Part shown: positions 1 to 5,110 of the stretch, piece after piece
Numbering within the stretch: the stretch's first letter is position 1
Layout: each line of letters opens with the position of its first letter
Source: an uncultured Coriobacteriaceae bacterium
GTDB lineage: Bacteria; Actinomycetota; Coriobacteriia; Coriobacteriales; Atopobiaceae
NCBI GenBank assembly: GCA_900551595.1
Contig: URWR01000110.1
Coordinates: 1 to 5,844 of the forward strand
DNA: 5,844 nucleotides
Direction: 5' to 3'
Notes under the pieces: model-generated
What the model was told of the DNA's origin: nothing
Seen by the model: the letters and a program-made list of their open reading frames with translations, nothing else
Database searches by the model: none
Program-made: the position numbers and the translations under genes

Positions 1-1415
1 GCTCGATGATCACGCGAACCAACTCTGACATCAATGTAATTCAGCAGTCACTGGTGATGGCCATTCTTATGATTTTGCCCGTGCCTATCATGTGTGCCAT
101 TTCAGTTGCACTGGCATTCTCGATTGATGTCTTTATGGGTCAAGTGTTGCTCGTGGTTACGTTTGCAACGCTTGCGGTGTGCGTAGTTGGCGTTATTATT
201 TCGGCTCCTATTTTTACGCGCCTTCAAGGGTTTATCGACCGCATGAATGTGCGCGTGCGTGAGAACTTAACGGGCGTGCGCGTTATTCGGGCTTTTGGTA
301 AAGAAAAATACGAGCGCAAGCGCCTCGATGAAACATTTACCGACTATGCCAACAATGCCATTAAGGTAAACATGGTATTTGCCGTTACCGACAGCCTTTC
401 GTTCTTCCTGATGAATGCTGTCGAGGCTTTGCTCATCTGGGTTGGCATTGATCGTGTGGGCGCTTGGGCCATGCAGATTGGTTCTATCTCGGCAATCGTT
501 GAATATGCCATGCTCATCATGTTCTTCCTGATGATGGCTCAGTTTGCCATGCTTTCTATTCCAAGGGCATTGGCATGCCTCGCACGCGTGGGGCAGGTCA
601 TAGGTCTTGAACCTTCAATTGAGGATCCTGATGATCCAGTAGAGCTGACTGATGGAACCGGAGAACCAGGCGAGGAAGTTGTTGCCTTTGACCATGTGAG
701 CTTCTGCTTTGACGACGCCGACGAAGACACCCTCCACGATCTGACCTTTTCGATCAAGCGTGGCCAGGTGACCGCCATTATCGGAAATACTGGTTCGGGC
801 AAGTCGACCATTGCAAAGATGCTTTTGCGTTTTCATGAGGTTACCCATGGTGCGCTGCGATTCTTAGGAACTGACGTGCGTGATGTTGCACAGGAGGATC
901 TTCGTGCACATATTGCCTATGTCCCTCAGAAAGCTTGGCTCTTTAGCGGCACAATCGAGTCGAACCTTCGCGATGGTGATGAGCAGGCAAGCACCGATCG
1001 GCTGTTACATGCGCTCGATATTGCTCAGGCAGGATTTGTTCGTGAACTCCCTGACGGCATTGCGTCACGGGTCGCTCAGGGCGGCACCAATTTTTCAGGA
1101 GGCCAACGACAAAGACTGGCAATTGCCCGCGCACTTGTCCGCAATACAGATCTGTATGTCTTTGATGATTCCTTCTCAGCGTTGGATTTCAAAACCGATG
1201 CGGCGCTCCGTCGAGCTCTTTCGCCTGAGCTGAAGAATGCAGCGACACTCATTATTGCTCAGCGTGTGAGCACCATTCATGACGCCGATCAAATCGTGGT
1301 ACTGAAGGATGGATCCATAGTGGGTTTGGGTAAACACGACGAGCTCATGGCAACATGCCCTGTGTATCGGGCAATTGCAGACTCCCAAGCAAAGAAGGGA
1401 GACGCCCATGCATAA
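1..1415 (+). CDS. ABC exporter half-transporter, subunit 1 (degenerate-site subunit), 5' end missing
   Basis: This is one half of a heterodimeric ABC exporter (type IV fold) that moves an unknown substrate out across the cytoplasmic membrane using ATP. The frame is open to the left edge and the visible protein begins inside the membrane domain, so the ATG at 6 is not the true start; roughly 110 residues are probably missing compared with ~580-residue relatives. Numbering from that ATG, hydrophobic segments lie near 17-40, 44-66, 121-149 and 160-183, and the ATPase domain at about 226-460. Visible motifs are Walker A GNTGSGKST (260-268), Q-loop Gln308, signature FSGGQ (363-367) and D-loop SALD (391-394). 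Walker B reads VFDD, with Asp388 where the catalytic Glu is expected, and the switch His is Gln419. Both changes are known from the degenerate-site subunits TM287 and LmrC. The gene overlaps the next one by 8 bp. The substrate is not predictable; relatives include multidrug exporters. Confidence 0.95.
   Translation, partial: SMITRTNSDINVIQQSLVMAILMILPVPIMCAISVALAFSIDVFMGQVLLVVTFATLAVCVVGVIISAPIFTRLQGFIDRMNVRVRENLTGVRVIRAFGKEKYERKRLDETFTDYANNAIKVNMVFAVTDSLSFFLMNAVEALLIWVGIDRVGAWAMQIGSISAIVEYAMLIMFFLMMAQFAMLSIPRALACLARVGQVIGLEPSIEDPDDPVELTDGTGEPGEEVVAFDHVSFCFDDADEDTLHDLTFSIKRGQVTAIIGNTGSGKSTIAKMLLRFHEVTHGALRFLGTDVRDVAQEDLRAHIAYVPQKAWLFSGTIESNLRDGDEQASTDRLLHALDIAQAGFVRELPDGIASRVAQGGTNFSGGQRQRLAIARALVRNTDLYVFDDSFSALDFKTDAALRRALSPELKNAATLIIAQRVSTIHDADQIVVLKDGSIVGLGKHDELMATCPVYRAIADSQAKKGDAHA
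1394..1401 (+). promoter_or_regulatory. Ribosome binding site for exporter subunit 2
   Basis: GAAGGGAG lies 6 nt before the ATG at 1408, inside the end of the upstream gene. It decides the start: an in-frame ATG at 1375 would add 11 residues (MQTPKQRRETP) but has no comparable purine-rich site. The position also suggests translational coupling of the two subunits. Confidence 0.75.
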
Positions 1416-3264
1416 CGAGCAGGATAAGAAGAAACTCAAGAAGCAAAGCACGCTTCGACGCGTTACCAATATCGATCCGGAAGAGGCGGAAATACCGCAG
1501 AACGCCTGGAAAACAGCCCGTCGACTTTGGGAAGCTGCGAAGGGTGAGCGCTGGCGTATTGTTGTAGCTATTATCAGCACAATCTTCTACGTCATCACAA
1601 ACCTTATTCCGCCCATTTATAGCGGCCATGTTATCGATGAGTTTTGGGCAAAAATTCAGGCTGCTCACGCAGCAGGCGAGCAATTTACCGTTTCGTTCGA
1701 GAACGGCGGTATCCAAATCCTGATCTTCTTTGGTATTTGGACCATGATTTGGATTTTCTACTCCATCCAGACGTTCGTAATGGCAAGTTTTGCCGAACGC
1801 CTCAATCTGTCTTTACGGCGTCAGATTGCTGAGAAGCTTTCGCGTCTGCCGCTTTCCTACTACGACCGGCATCAGCCTGGAGACACCATTAGTCGTGTTA
1901 CCAACGACCTCGACAAGGTGTCTGAGGTTCTGCAGCGCGGTGTTCTGCAGCTGCTCATTGCTGCTGGTTCTGTTGTTGGCTCGGTTATTATGATGCTGCG
2001 CTACAACCTCATGCTCTCACTCATTTTTATTGCCTTCATGAGCATTAGTGCGCTGCTTACAAAGTATTTTGCTGGGTTAACCCTGCGCGTGGCAACTAAG
2101 CGCCAAGCAGACCAGGGTGCTCTTACCGGCTTTGTTGAGGAAGCTTATAGTGGCCGTGCGGTTATTAAGGCTTTTGGTCGCGATGAGGCAAGCGAAGAGC
2201 AGATGGCAAAGCTTTCGCGAGAATTGTCTGATTCGAGCTGCATTGCCGATTTTCTCACCAACGCGGTAGGGCCTGCGATCCGTTTTATTGGTCGTATTGC
2301 ACAGGTAGTGATCGGTCTTATTGCAGGCGGTATGCTCATGACCGGACAGCTTACCGTCGGCGTGTTTCAGGCATTCTTCCAGTACATGAACAAAGCTTCC
2401 GAGCCATTAACACAGCTTTCCCTTACGGTGAATATGCTGCAGGGTGCTCTTGCGGGCGCAGAGCGCGTATTCGTGCTGCTTGACGAAGAAGAGATTGAGC
2501 CTGACCCAGTCCATCCGGCAAAGCTGCCAGAATCTGTTGAGGGGCTTATCAAATTTGAGCATGTGCGTTTTGGCTACGATCCCGATCGCATCCTTATGCA
2601 TGATGTTTCGCTTGAGGCAAAGCCTGGTCAAAAGATTGCTATTGTTGGCGCGACGGGTGCAGGAAAGACGACACTCATCAATCTTCTCATGCGTTTCTAT
2701 GAAGTGGATGGTGGGCGAATTACACTGGATGGCGTAGACACTCATGCCCTTACAAGAGCAAATCTGCGCAGGCAGTTTGGTATGGTCCTTCAGGATGCAT
2801 GGCTCTTTGAAGGGACCATTGCTGAAAATATTGCGTACGGCAAGCCCGATGCGACACGAGAAGAAGTTGAGGCTGCGGCAAAAGCAGCGCGTGTTGACTT
2901 CTTTGTTCGTACTTTGCCCAAGGGTTATGACACTATGCTGCTTGAGGATGCCGATAGCGTAAGCCAAGGCCAGCGCCAATTGCTTACCATTGCTCGCGCC
3001 ATGCTCTGTGATCCGGCTATTCTCATTCTTGATGAGGCAACCTCTAGCGTGGATACACGCACCGAGCAGGCTATTGTTCGTGCTATGGAAGCCATTATGG
3101 AGAATCGTACGAGTTTTGTCATTGCTCACCGACTCTCAACGATTGTGGATGCCGATCTTATTTTGGTCATGGATCATGGAACCATTATTGAACAGGGAAC
3201 CCACGAAGAGTTGCTTGCTCGCGGTGGGGCATACGCAGAACTCTATGCAAGTCAGTTTGCTTAA
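1408..3264 (+). CDS. ABC exporter half-transporter, subunit 2 (catalytic-site subunit)
   Basis: This is the partner half of the heterodimeric exporter, 618 residues with a start set by the ribosome site just upstream. A basic, hydrophilic N-terminus (KKKLKK at 7-12) precedes six predicted membrane helices near 49-72, 102-127, 176-198, 201-223, 286-312 and 318-340. The ATPase domain spans about 380-615. Motifs are Walker A GATGAGKTT (414-422), Q-loop Gln462, Walker B ILILDE with Asp542 and catalytic Glu543, D-loop SSVD, and switch His574. The signature is VSQGQ (518-522) instead of LSGGQ. In this family the signature of one subunit faces the Walker motifs of the other. The good Walker motifs here would therefore pair with FSGGQ of subunit 1 to make the active site, and VSQGQ would pair with the Asp/Gln-altered site. 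The arrangement matches TM288, LmrD and BmrD. The gene ends in a TAA followed within 20 bp by an intrinsic terminator, so it is the last gene of its operon. Substrate unknown. Confidence 0.96.
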   Translation: MHNEQDKKKLKKQSTLRRVTNIDPEEAEIPQNAWKTARRLWEAAKGERWRIVVAIISTIFYVITNLIPPIYSGHVIDEFWAKIQAAHAAGEQFTVSFENGGIQILIFFGIWTMIWIFYSIQTFVMASFAERLNLSLRRQIAEKLSRLPLSYYDRHQPGDTISRVTNDLDKVSEVLQRGVLQLLIAAGSVVGSVIMMLRYNLMLSLIFIAFMSISALLTKYFAGLTLRVATKRQADQGALTGFVEEAYSGRAVIKAFGRDEASEEQMAKLSRELSDSSCIADFLTNAVGPAIRFIGRIAQVVIGLIAGGMLMTGQLTVGVFQAFFQYMNKASEPLTQLSLTVNMLQGALAGAERVFVLLDEEEIEPDPVHPAKLPESVEGLIKFEHVRFGYDPDRILMHDVSLEAKPGQKIAIVGATGAGKTTLINLLMRFYEVDGGRITLDGVDTHALTRANLRRQFGMVLQDAWLFEGTIAENIAYGKPDATREEVEAAAKAARVDFFVRTLPKGYDTMLLEDADSVSQGQRQLLTIARAMLCDPAILILDEATSSVDTRTEQAIVRAMEAIMENRTSFVIAHRLSTIVDADLILVMDHGTIIEQGTHEELLARGGAYAELYASQFA

Positions 3265-3279
3265 TGAACAATGTCTTAC

Positions 3280-3310
3280 ATGGACCAGCGCTTTTGCTGG
3301 TCCATTTTTT
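3280..3310 (+). terminator. Intrinsic terminator of the ABC exporter operon
   Basis: A perfect 10-bp stem (ATGGACCAGC at 3280-3289 with GCTGGTCCAT at 3296-3305) encloses the 6-nt loop GCTTTT, and the right arm leads into a run of six T ending at 3310. It starts 16 bp after the TAA of exporter subunit 2. Read on the minus strand, the stem lies just beyond the stop of the convergent small membrane-protein gene but is followed by GTAAGACATT rather than a T run. It would end minus-strand transcripts poorly, though it may still block converging polymerases. Confidence 0.93.
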
Positions 3311-3312
3311 AC

Positions 3313-3729
3313 CTAGAGAAGCGTGAACAGCTGCGTAAGGCCAAAGCTGAGTCCGGATATACCAAGGACAAGCAAGACAACACATACGGTAGCAGCACCG
3401 CCAAGGCCAAAACCTGCATTGCGGCTTCCGTAGCATTCGTGGCTCACCGACCAGTTGCCGCTCACGATGCTTGCTGCAAGCAAGCAGCCAATGATGGTAA
3501 GTGATAAGCCACAGGTAAGTGCGCATATCGCATCTGACACAATTTCTTGTGGAACGAATTCAGATACAACGATTCCAGCTATTGTTGTTACAACAACCGC
3601 AATGCCACCAATAACCCAAACCTTTTTTCGCAGAGCAGCGTTCTTTGGTGAGTTCTGGAATGAAAAGAGAGAGCTGTGAGAAGGTAAGGGGTTAGGGGAT
3701 GAGGTTAGTACGTCTTTGAATTCGCTCAT
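3313..3729 (-). CDS. Small three-helix membrane protein of unknown function
   Basis: I do not recognise this 138-residue protein. It has a hydrophilic N-terminus rich in Ser, Pro and Asn (about 1-36, ending in a basic RKK). Three hydrophobic segments follow, near 37-59, 68-91 and 105-132, with two short loops; the second loop (92-104) carries Cys99 and polar residues. No catalytic motif, export-type signal peptide or lipobox is visible. By the positive-inside rule the N-terminus is likely cytoplasmic. AAGGTGGG (3736-3743, minus strand) lies 6 nt before the ATG, one mismatch from the ideal ribosome site, and supports both the start and the reality of the gene. It converges on the exporter operon, ending 3 bp past the T run of the exporter terminator, and is divergent from the PTS operon. 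Its role is unknown; a link to the PTS or exporter would be speculation. Confidence 0.8.
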   Translation of the reverse strand: MSEFKDVLTSSPNPLPSHSSLFSFQNSPKNAALRKKVWVIGGIAVVVTTIAGIVVSEFVPQEIVSDAICALTCGLSLTIIGCLLAASIVSGNWSVSHECYGSRNAGFGLGGAATVCVVLLVLGISGLSFGLTQLFTLL

Positions 3730-3735
3730 TGCTAT

Positions 3736-3743
3736 CCCACCTT
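3736..3743 (-). promoter_or_regulatory. Ribosome binding site of the small membrane-protein gene
   Basis: AAGGTGGG on the minus strand, 6 nt from the ATG at 3729. It resembles the AAGGTGG site in front of the PTS IIC gene in the same window, which supports the start and the coding status of this unrecognised gene. Confidence 0.65.
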
Positions 3744-3768
3744 CAAATTTTTAGTTGTCACTATGTGT

Positions 3769-3801
3769 GAGACGCGTATGGTCTTTTGCTACAGAGACGC
3801 G
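3769..3801. repeat. Direct repeat GAGACGCG, two copies 25 bp apart
   Basis: Identical 8-mers at 3769-3776 and 3794-3801, in the upstream region of the minus-strand gene (40-72 bp before its start). They could be protein-binding half-sites or chance; no known regulator consensus is recognised. Confidence 0.35.
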
Positions 3802-3856
3802 CCTTTCTTTTCATTATTTGTAGATAAAAACAAGTCAGCCCCAACAACTGCAAAGT

Positions 3857-3873
3857 CTTACGTATCCCTTACG
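3857..3873. repeat. Direct repeat CTTACG at 11-bp spacing
   Basis: CTTACG occurs at 3857-3862 and 3868-3873 with a 5-bp gap, so the copies sit on the same DNA face. Tandem half-sites at about 11 bp are the usual arrangement bound by OmpR/PhoB-type response regulators. The regulator is not in the window and the half-site is not one I recognise, so the function is inferred from spacing alone. Confidence 0.35.
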
Positions 3874-3980
3874 CAATAAAGCGCGGGAGCTTATCTAAAA
3901 AAGAAGCAATATCAAGTCCGCAGGTAAAATAGGCCAATTTAGATAATTGCTACCGTTAACCGATAGATAGTTACCAGTGG

Positions 3981-4008
3981 CAATAGTTTCATTCACATAA
4001 CAATAGTT
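3981..4008 (+). repeat. Direct repeat CAATAGTT, two copies exactly 20 bp apart
   Basis: CAATAGTT is found at 3981-3988 and 4001-4008, about two helical turns apart; a shorter relative, ATAGTTA, is at 3967-3973. The first copy ends 3 bp before the candidate -35 box and the second lies in the promoter spacer. That placement fits an operator better than an activator site, but no regulator is identified. Confidence 0.4.
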
Positions 4009-4020
4009 AATGATGACAAT
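3992..4020 (+). promoter_or_regulatory. Candidate sigma-70-type promoter of the PTS operon
   Basis: TTCACA (3992-3997, 5 of 6 to TTGACA), a 17-bp spacer, then GACAAT (4015-4020, 4 of 6 to TATAAT). Transcription would begin near 4027, giving an untranslated leader of about 50 nt that contains the palindrome at 4051-4064. It is the best spaced match I found upstream of the IIA gene; other -10-like hexamers (GATAAT at 3942-3947, TAAAAT at 3925-3930) lack a partner -35. Confidence 0.45.
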
Positions 4021-4050
4021 CAAATCCATCAGCGAGAGCCCTGAAATAAA

Positions 4051-4064
4051 GCCATTGCAATGGC
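4051..4064. promoter_or_regulatory. Perfect 14-bp palindrome (possible operator or leader hairpin)
   Basis: GCCATTGCAATGGC reads identically on both strands. It ends 3 bp before the AAGGGA ribosome site (4068-4073) of the PTS IIA gene and lies about 25-38 nt downstream of the predicted transcription start. As DNA it could bind a dimeric regulator; as RNA it could form a 5-bp stem with a TGCA loop beside the ribosome site. The symmetry is seen; the function is inferred. Confidence 0.45.
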
Positions 4065-4067
4065 GGG

Positions 4068-4073
4068 AAGGGA
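4068..4073 (+). promoter_or_regulatory. Ribosome binding site of PTS IIA
   Basis: AAGGGA within a purine-rich stretch (4065-4075), 6 nt before ATG 4080. The spacing selects 4080 over the out-of-frame ATG at 4076, which is only 2 nt away. Confidence 0.65.
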
Positions 4074-4079
4074 AGATGG

Positions 4080-4514
4080 ATGCGGTATCTGTTATTGGTA
4101 AGCCATGGAACGTACGCACCTGGGCTACACAGTGTGCTCGATATGCTTGCAGGCAAGCATGACGACATTTTGAGCTGCAGTTTGCGCGATGGAGAAAGCT
4201 CCGAAGAATACACAGCTGAGCTTGAGGACGTTATTGCTCCTATTACTCCAGATGACGAAGTAATTGTCTTAGGCGATTTAATCGGCGGCTCGCCGCTCAC
4301 GAATGCGCTTGCTACTCTCTCCGCTCATGGTCTTTTGGCAAATACACGCGCCTTTGGCGGCATGAATGTGCCGATGGCACTCACCTGTGCTCTCGATCTT
4401 CAAACAGATGACGTGGATGCATTGTGCGAATCAATGCTTTCGGAAGGAAAAGCTGCAATGTACGCCGTTGAGCTCGACCTCGAAAGCAATGACGACGAGG
4501 AAGAAGACCTCTAA
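4080..4514 (+). CDS. PTS mannose-family transporter subunit IIA
   Basis: This is the cytoplasmic phosphocarrier of a mannose-fructose-sorbose family PTS permease, taking phosphate from HPr and passing it to IIB. The 144 residues match a stand-alone IIA domain (PTS EIIA type-4, ManX N-terminal half). The N-terminal beta strand RYLLLVSHG carries the phosphorylated His9, and LGDLIGGSP (64-72) matches the conserved loop whose Asp (66 here) sits near the active His. GGMNVPMAL (93-101) corresponds to the family's GxNxPM segment. The C-terminus ends in an acidic run (NDDEEED, 137-143) beyond the domain core. The start at 4080 is supported by AAGGGA 6 nt upstream; another ATG at 4076 is out of frame. 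It is the first gene of the operon, 15 bp before IIB. Having IIA and IIB as separate proteins differs from the fused E. coli ManX. The substrate is unknown. Confidence 0.93.
   Translation: MRYLLLVSHGTYAPGLHSVLDMLAGKHDDILSCSLRDGESSEEYTAELEDVIAPITPDDEVIVLGDLIGGSPLTNALATLSAHGLLANTRAFGGMNVPMALTCALDLQTDDVDALCESMLSEGKAAMYAVELDLESNDDEEEDL
4143..4160. repeat. Inverted repeat ATGCTTGC-AG-GCAAGCAT inside IIA
   Basis: Perfect 8-bp arms with a 2-nt spacer, coding for residues 22-27 of IIA. A related element, TGCTTGC-T-GCAAGCA, is at 3468-3482 inside the divergent small membrane-protein gene. Both may be coding coincidences; the match between them is noted because the genes share a control region. Confidence 0.3.
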
Positions 4515-4529
4515 GAGCAAGGAGAAGGT

Positions 4530-5027
4530 ATGTCAGTTTCATTTGTCCGTATTGACGACCGTATGATCCACGGTCAGACCGTAACTCGATGGGCGTTGGA
4601 ATACCCCTGTGACGGCATTATTGCCGTTAATGATGCTGCTGCTTCAAATCCGGTACTGAAAAGTGCTTATAAAAGCGCCGCTCCAGACAAGAAGACGTTT
4701 GTCTGGACGATGGATCACTTTAAGGAAAAGGCAGATGTTGTCCGTAATAGCAACACCCGCTACTTCCTGATTACAAAGAATCCCGTGGATATGGCAGAGA
4801 TCCTTGTGAATTTTGGCTTTGTTCCTGATGACGTTAAGACCGTCATTGTGGGCCCCTGCAACGACCGACCCGGTACTACCAAGATTGGCAACAACCAGTC
4901 TATTACGCAGGAAGAAGCCGAGGCGCTCGAGGCAATTTCTCAAAAGGGCTACACCGTTGACTTCCGTCTTATTCCAGACAAAGAGACGGGCACATGGGAC
5001 AAATTCCGCGGTCAGTTTGGTTTCTAG
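4530..5027 (+). CDS. PTS mannose-family transporter subunit IIB
   Basis: Cytoplasmic phosphotransferase that receives phosphate from IIA and delivers it to the sugar as it passes the IIC-IID membrane complex. The 165 residues are the normal size for a separate IIB domain (PTSIIB_sorb type). The N-terminal signature RIDDRMIHGQ (7-16) contains the phosphorylated His14 and is followed by TVTRW, as in family members (usual form RIDDRLIHGQV). A segment equivalent to the usual VGG region reads VIVGPCNDRPGTT (105-117), which departs from the classic ManX/LevE type and suggests a different sugar-specificity subgroup. AAGGAG (4519-4524) is 5 nt before the ATG. The gene lies 15 bp after IIA and 83 bp before IIC. 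Mannose, fructose, sorbose, hexosamines and amino-sugar adducts are all possible substrates. Confidence 0.94.
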   Translation: MSVSFVRIDDRMIHGQTVTRWALEYPCDGIIAVNDAAASNPVLKSAYKSAAPDKKTFVWTMDHFKEKADVVRNSNTRYFLITKNPVDMAEILVNFGFVPDDVKTVIVGPCNDRPGTTKIGNNQSITQEEAEALEAISQKGYTVDFRLIPDKETGTWDKFRGQFGF

Positions 5028-5110
5028 GGTCTTCGTCGGCTCAGAAAATCCCCGTTGATTTCTCAGTCGATTGATGAAAAGAACGACAAGAACGGGAAAG
5101 GTGGTTTGTA
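5028..5110 (+). other. 83-bp gap between PTS IIB and IIC
   Basis: The gap is longer than the one between IIA and IIB. It holds the IIC ribosome site AAGGTGG (5098-5104, 6 nt before the ATG) and a weak long-range pairing, CCCGTT (5051-5056) with AACGGG (5091-5096). There is no T run, so it is not a terminator; at most it could be an RNA-processing or stability element. Confidence 0.4.

Larger units (their letters stand above)
3730..4079. other. Divergent intergenic control region (350 bp)
   Basis: The stretch separates the minus-strand membrane-protein gene from the PTS operon. It is more AT-rich than the genes and has no open frame I believe. It holds the ribosome sites of both genes, a candidate plus-strand promoter, several short direct repeats and one perfect palindrome, listed separately. 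No recognisable riboswitch, tRNA or terminator is present. I could not find a convincing minus-strand promoter; the AT-rich stretch around 3811-3832 is the likeliest place. No sigma-54 (-24/-12) promoter of the kind used by LevR/ManR-regulated mannose PTS operons is visible. Confidence 0.75.

Noticed and set aside
1375..1407. Upstream in-frame ATG that would lengthen exporter subunit 2 by 11 residues
   Set aside because: It lies within the previous gene without a ribosome site, whereas 1408 has GAAGGGAG at ideal spacing.
2407..3129. Long minus-strand frame (240 codons) opposite the ABC exporter subunit 2
   Set aside because: It is antisense to a strongly supported ATPase domain with all motifs intact; the product is Cys/His/Asn-rich with no coherent domain.
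3979..3995. TGGCA-containing stretch as a possible sigma-54 promoter for a mannose PTS
   Set aside because: The required GC of the -12 element is absent at the correct distance (AT is found instead).
3895..4119. Minus-strand open frame of 74 codons across the PTS promoter region
   Set aside because: It overlaps the IIA start and the control elements, has no ribosome site I can see, and its product has no recognisable feature.
4076..4163. Out-of-frame ATG giving a short leader-like frame (about 28 codons) overlapping the IIA start
   Set aside because: The ribosome site is only 2 nt away, the frame lies within IIA coding sequence, and the encoded peptide shows no attenuator-like residue run.
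5051..5096. CCCGTT/AACGGG pairing as a terminator between IIB and IIC
   Set aside because: The stem is only 6 bp over a 34-nt loop and no T run follows; IIC has its own ribosome site and belongs to the same operon.
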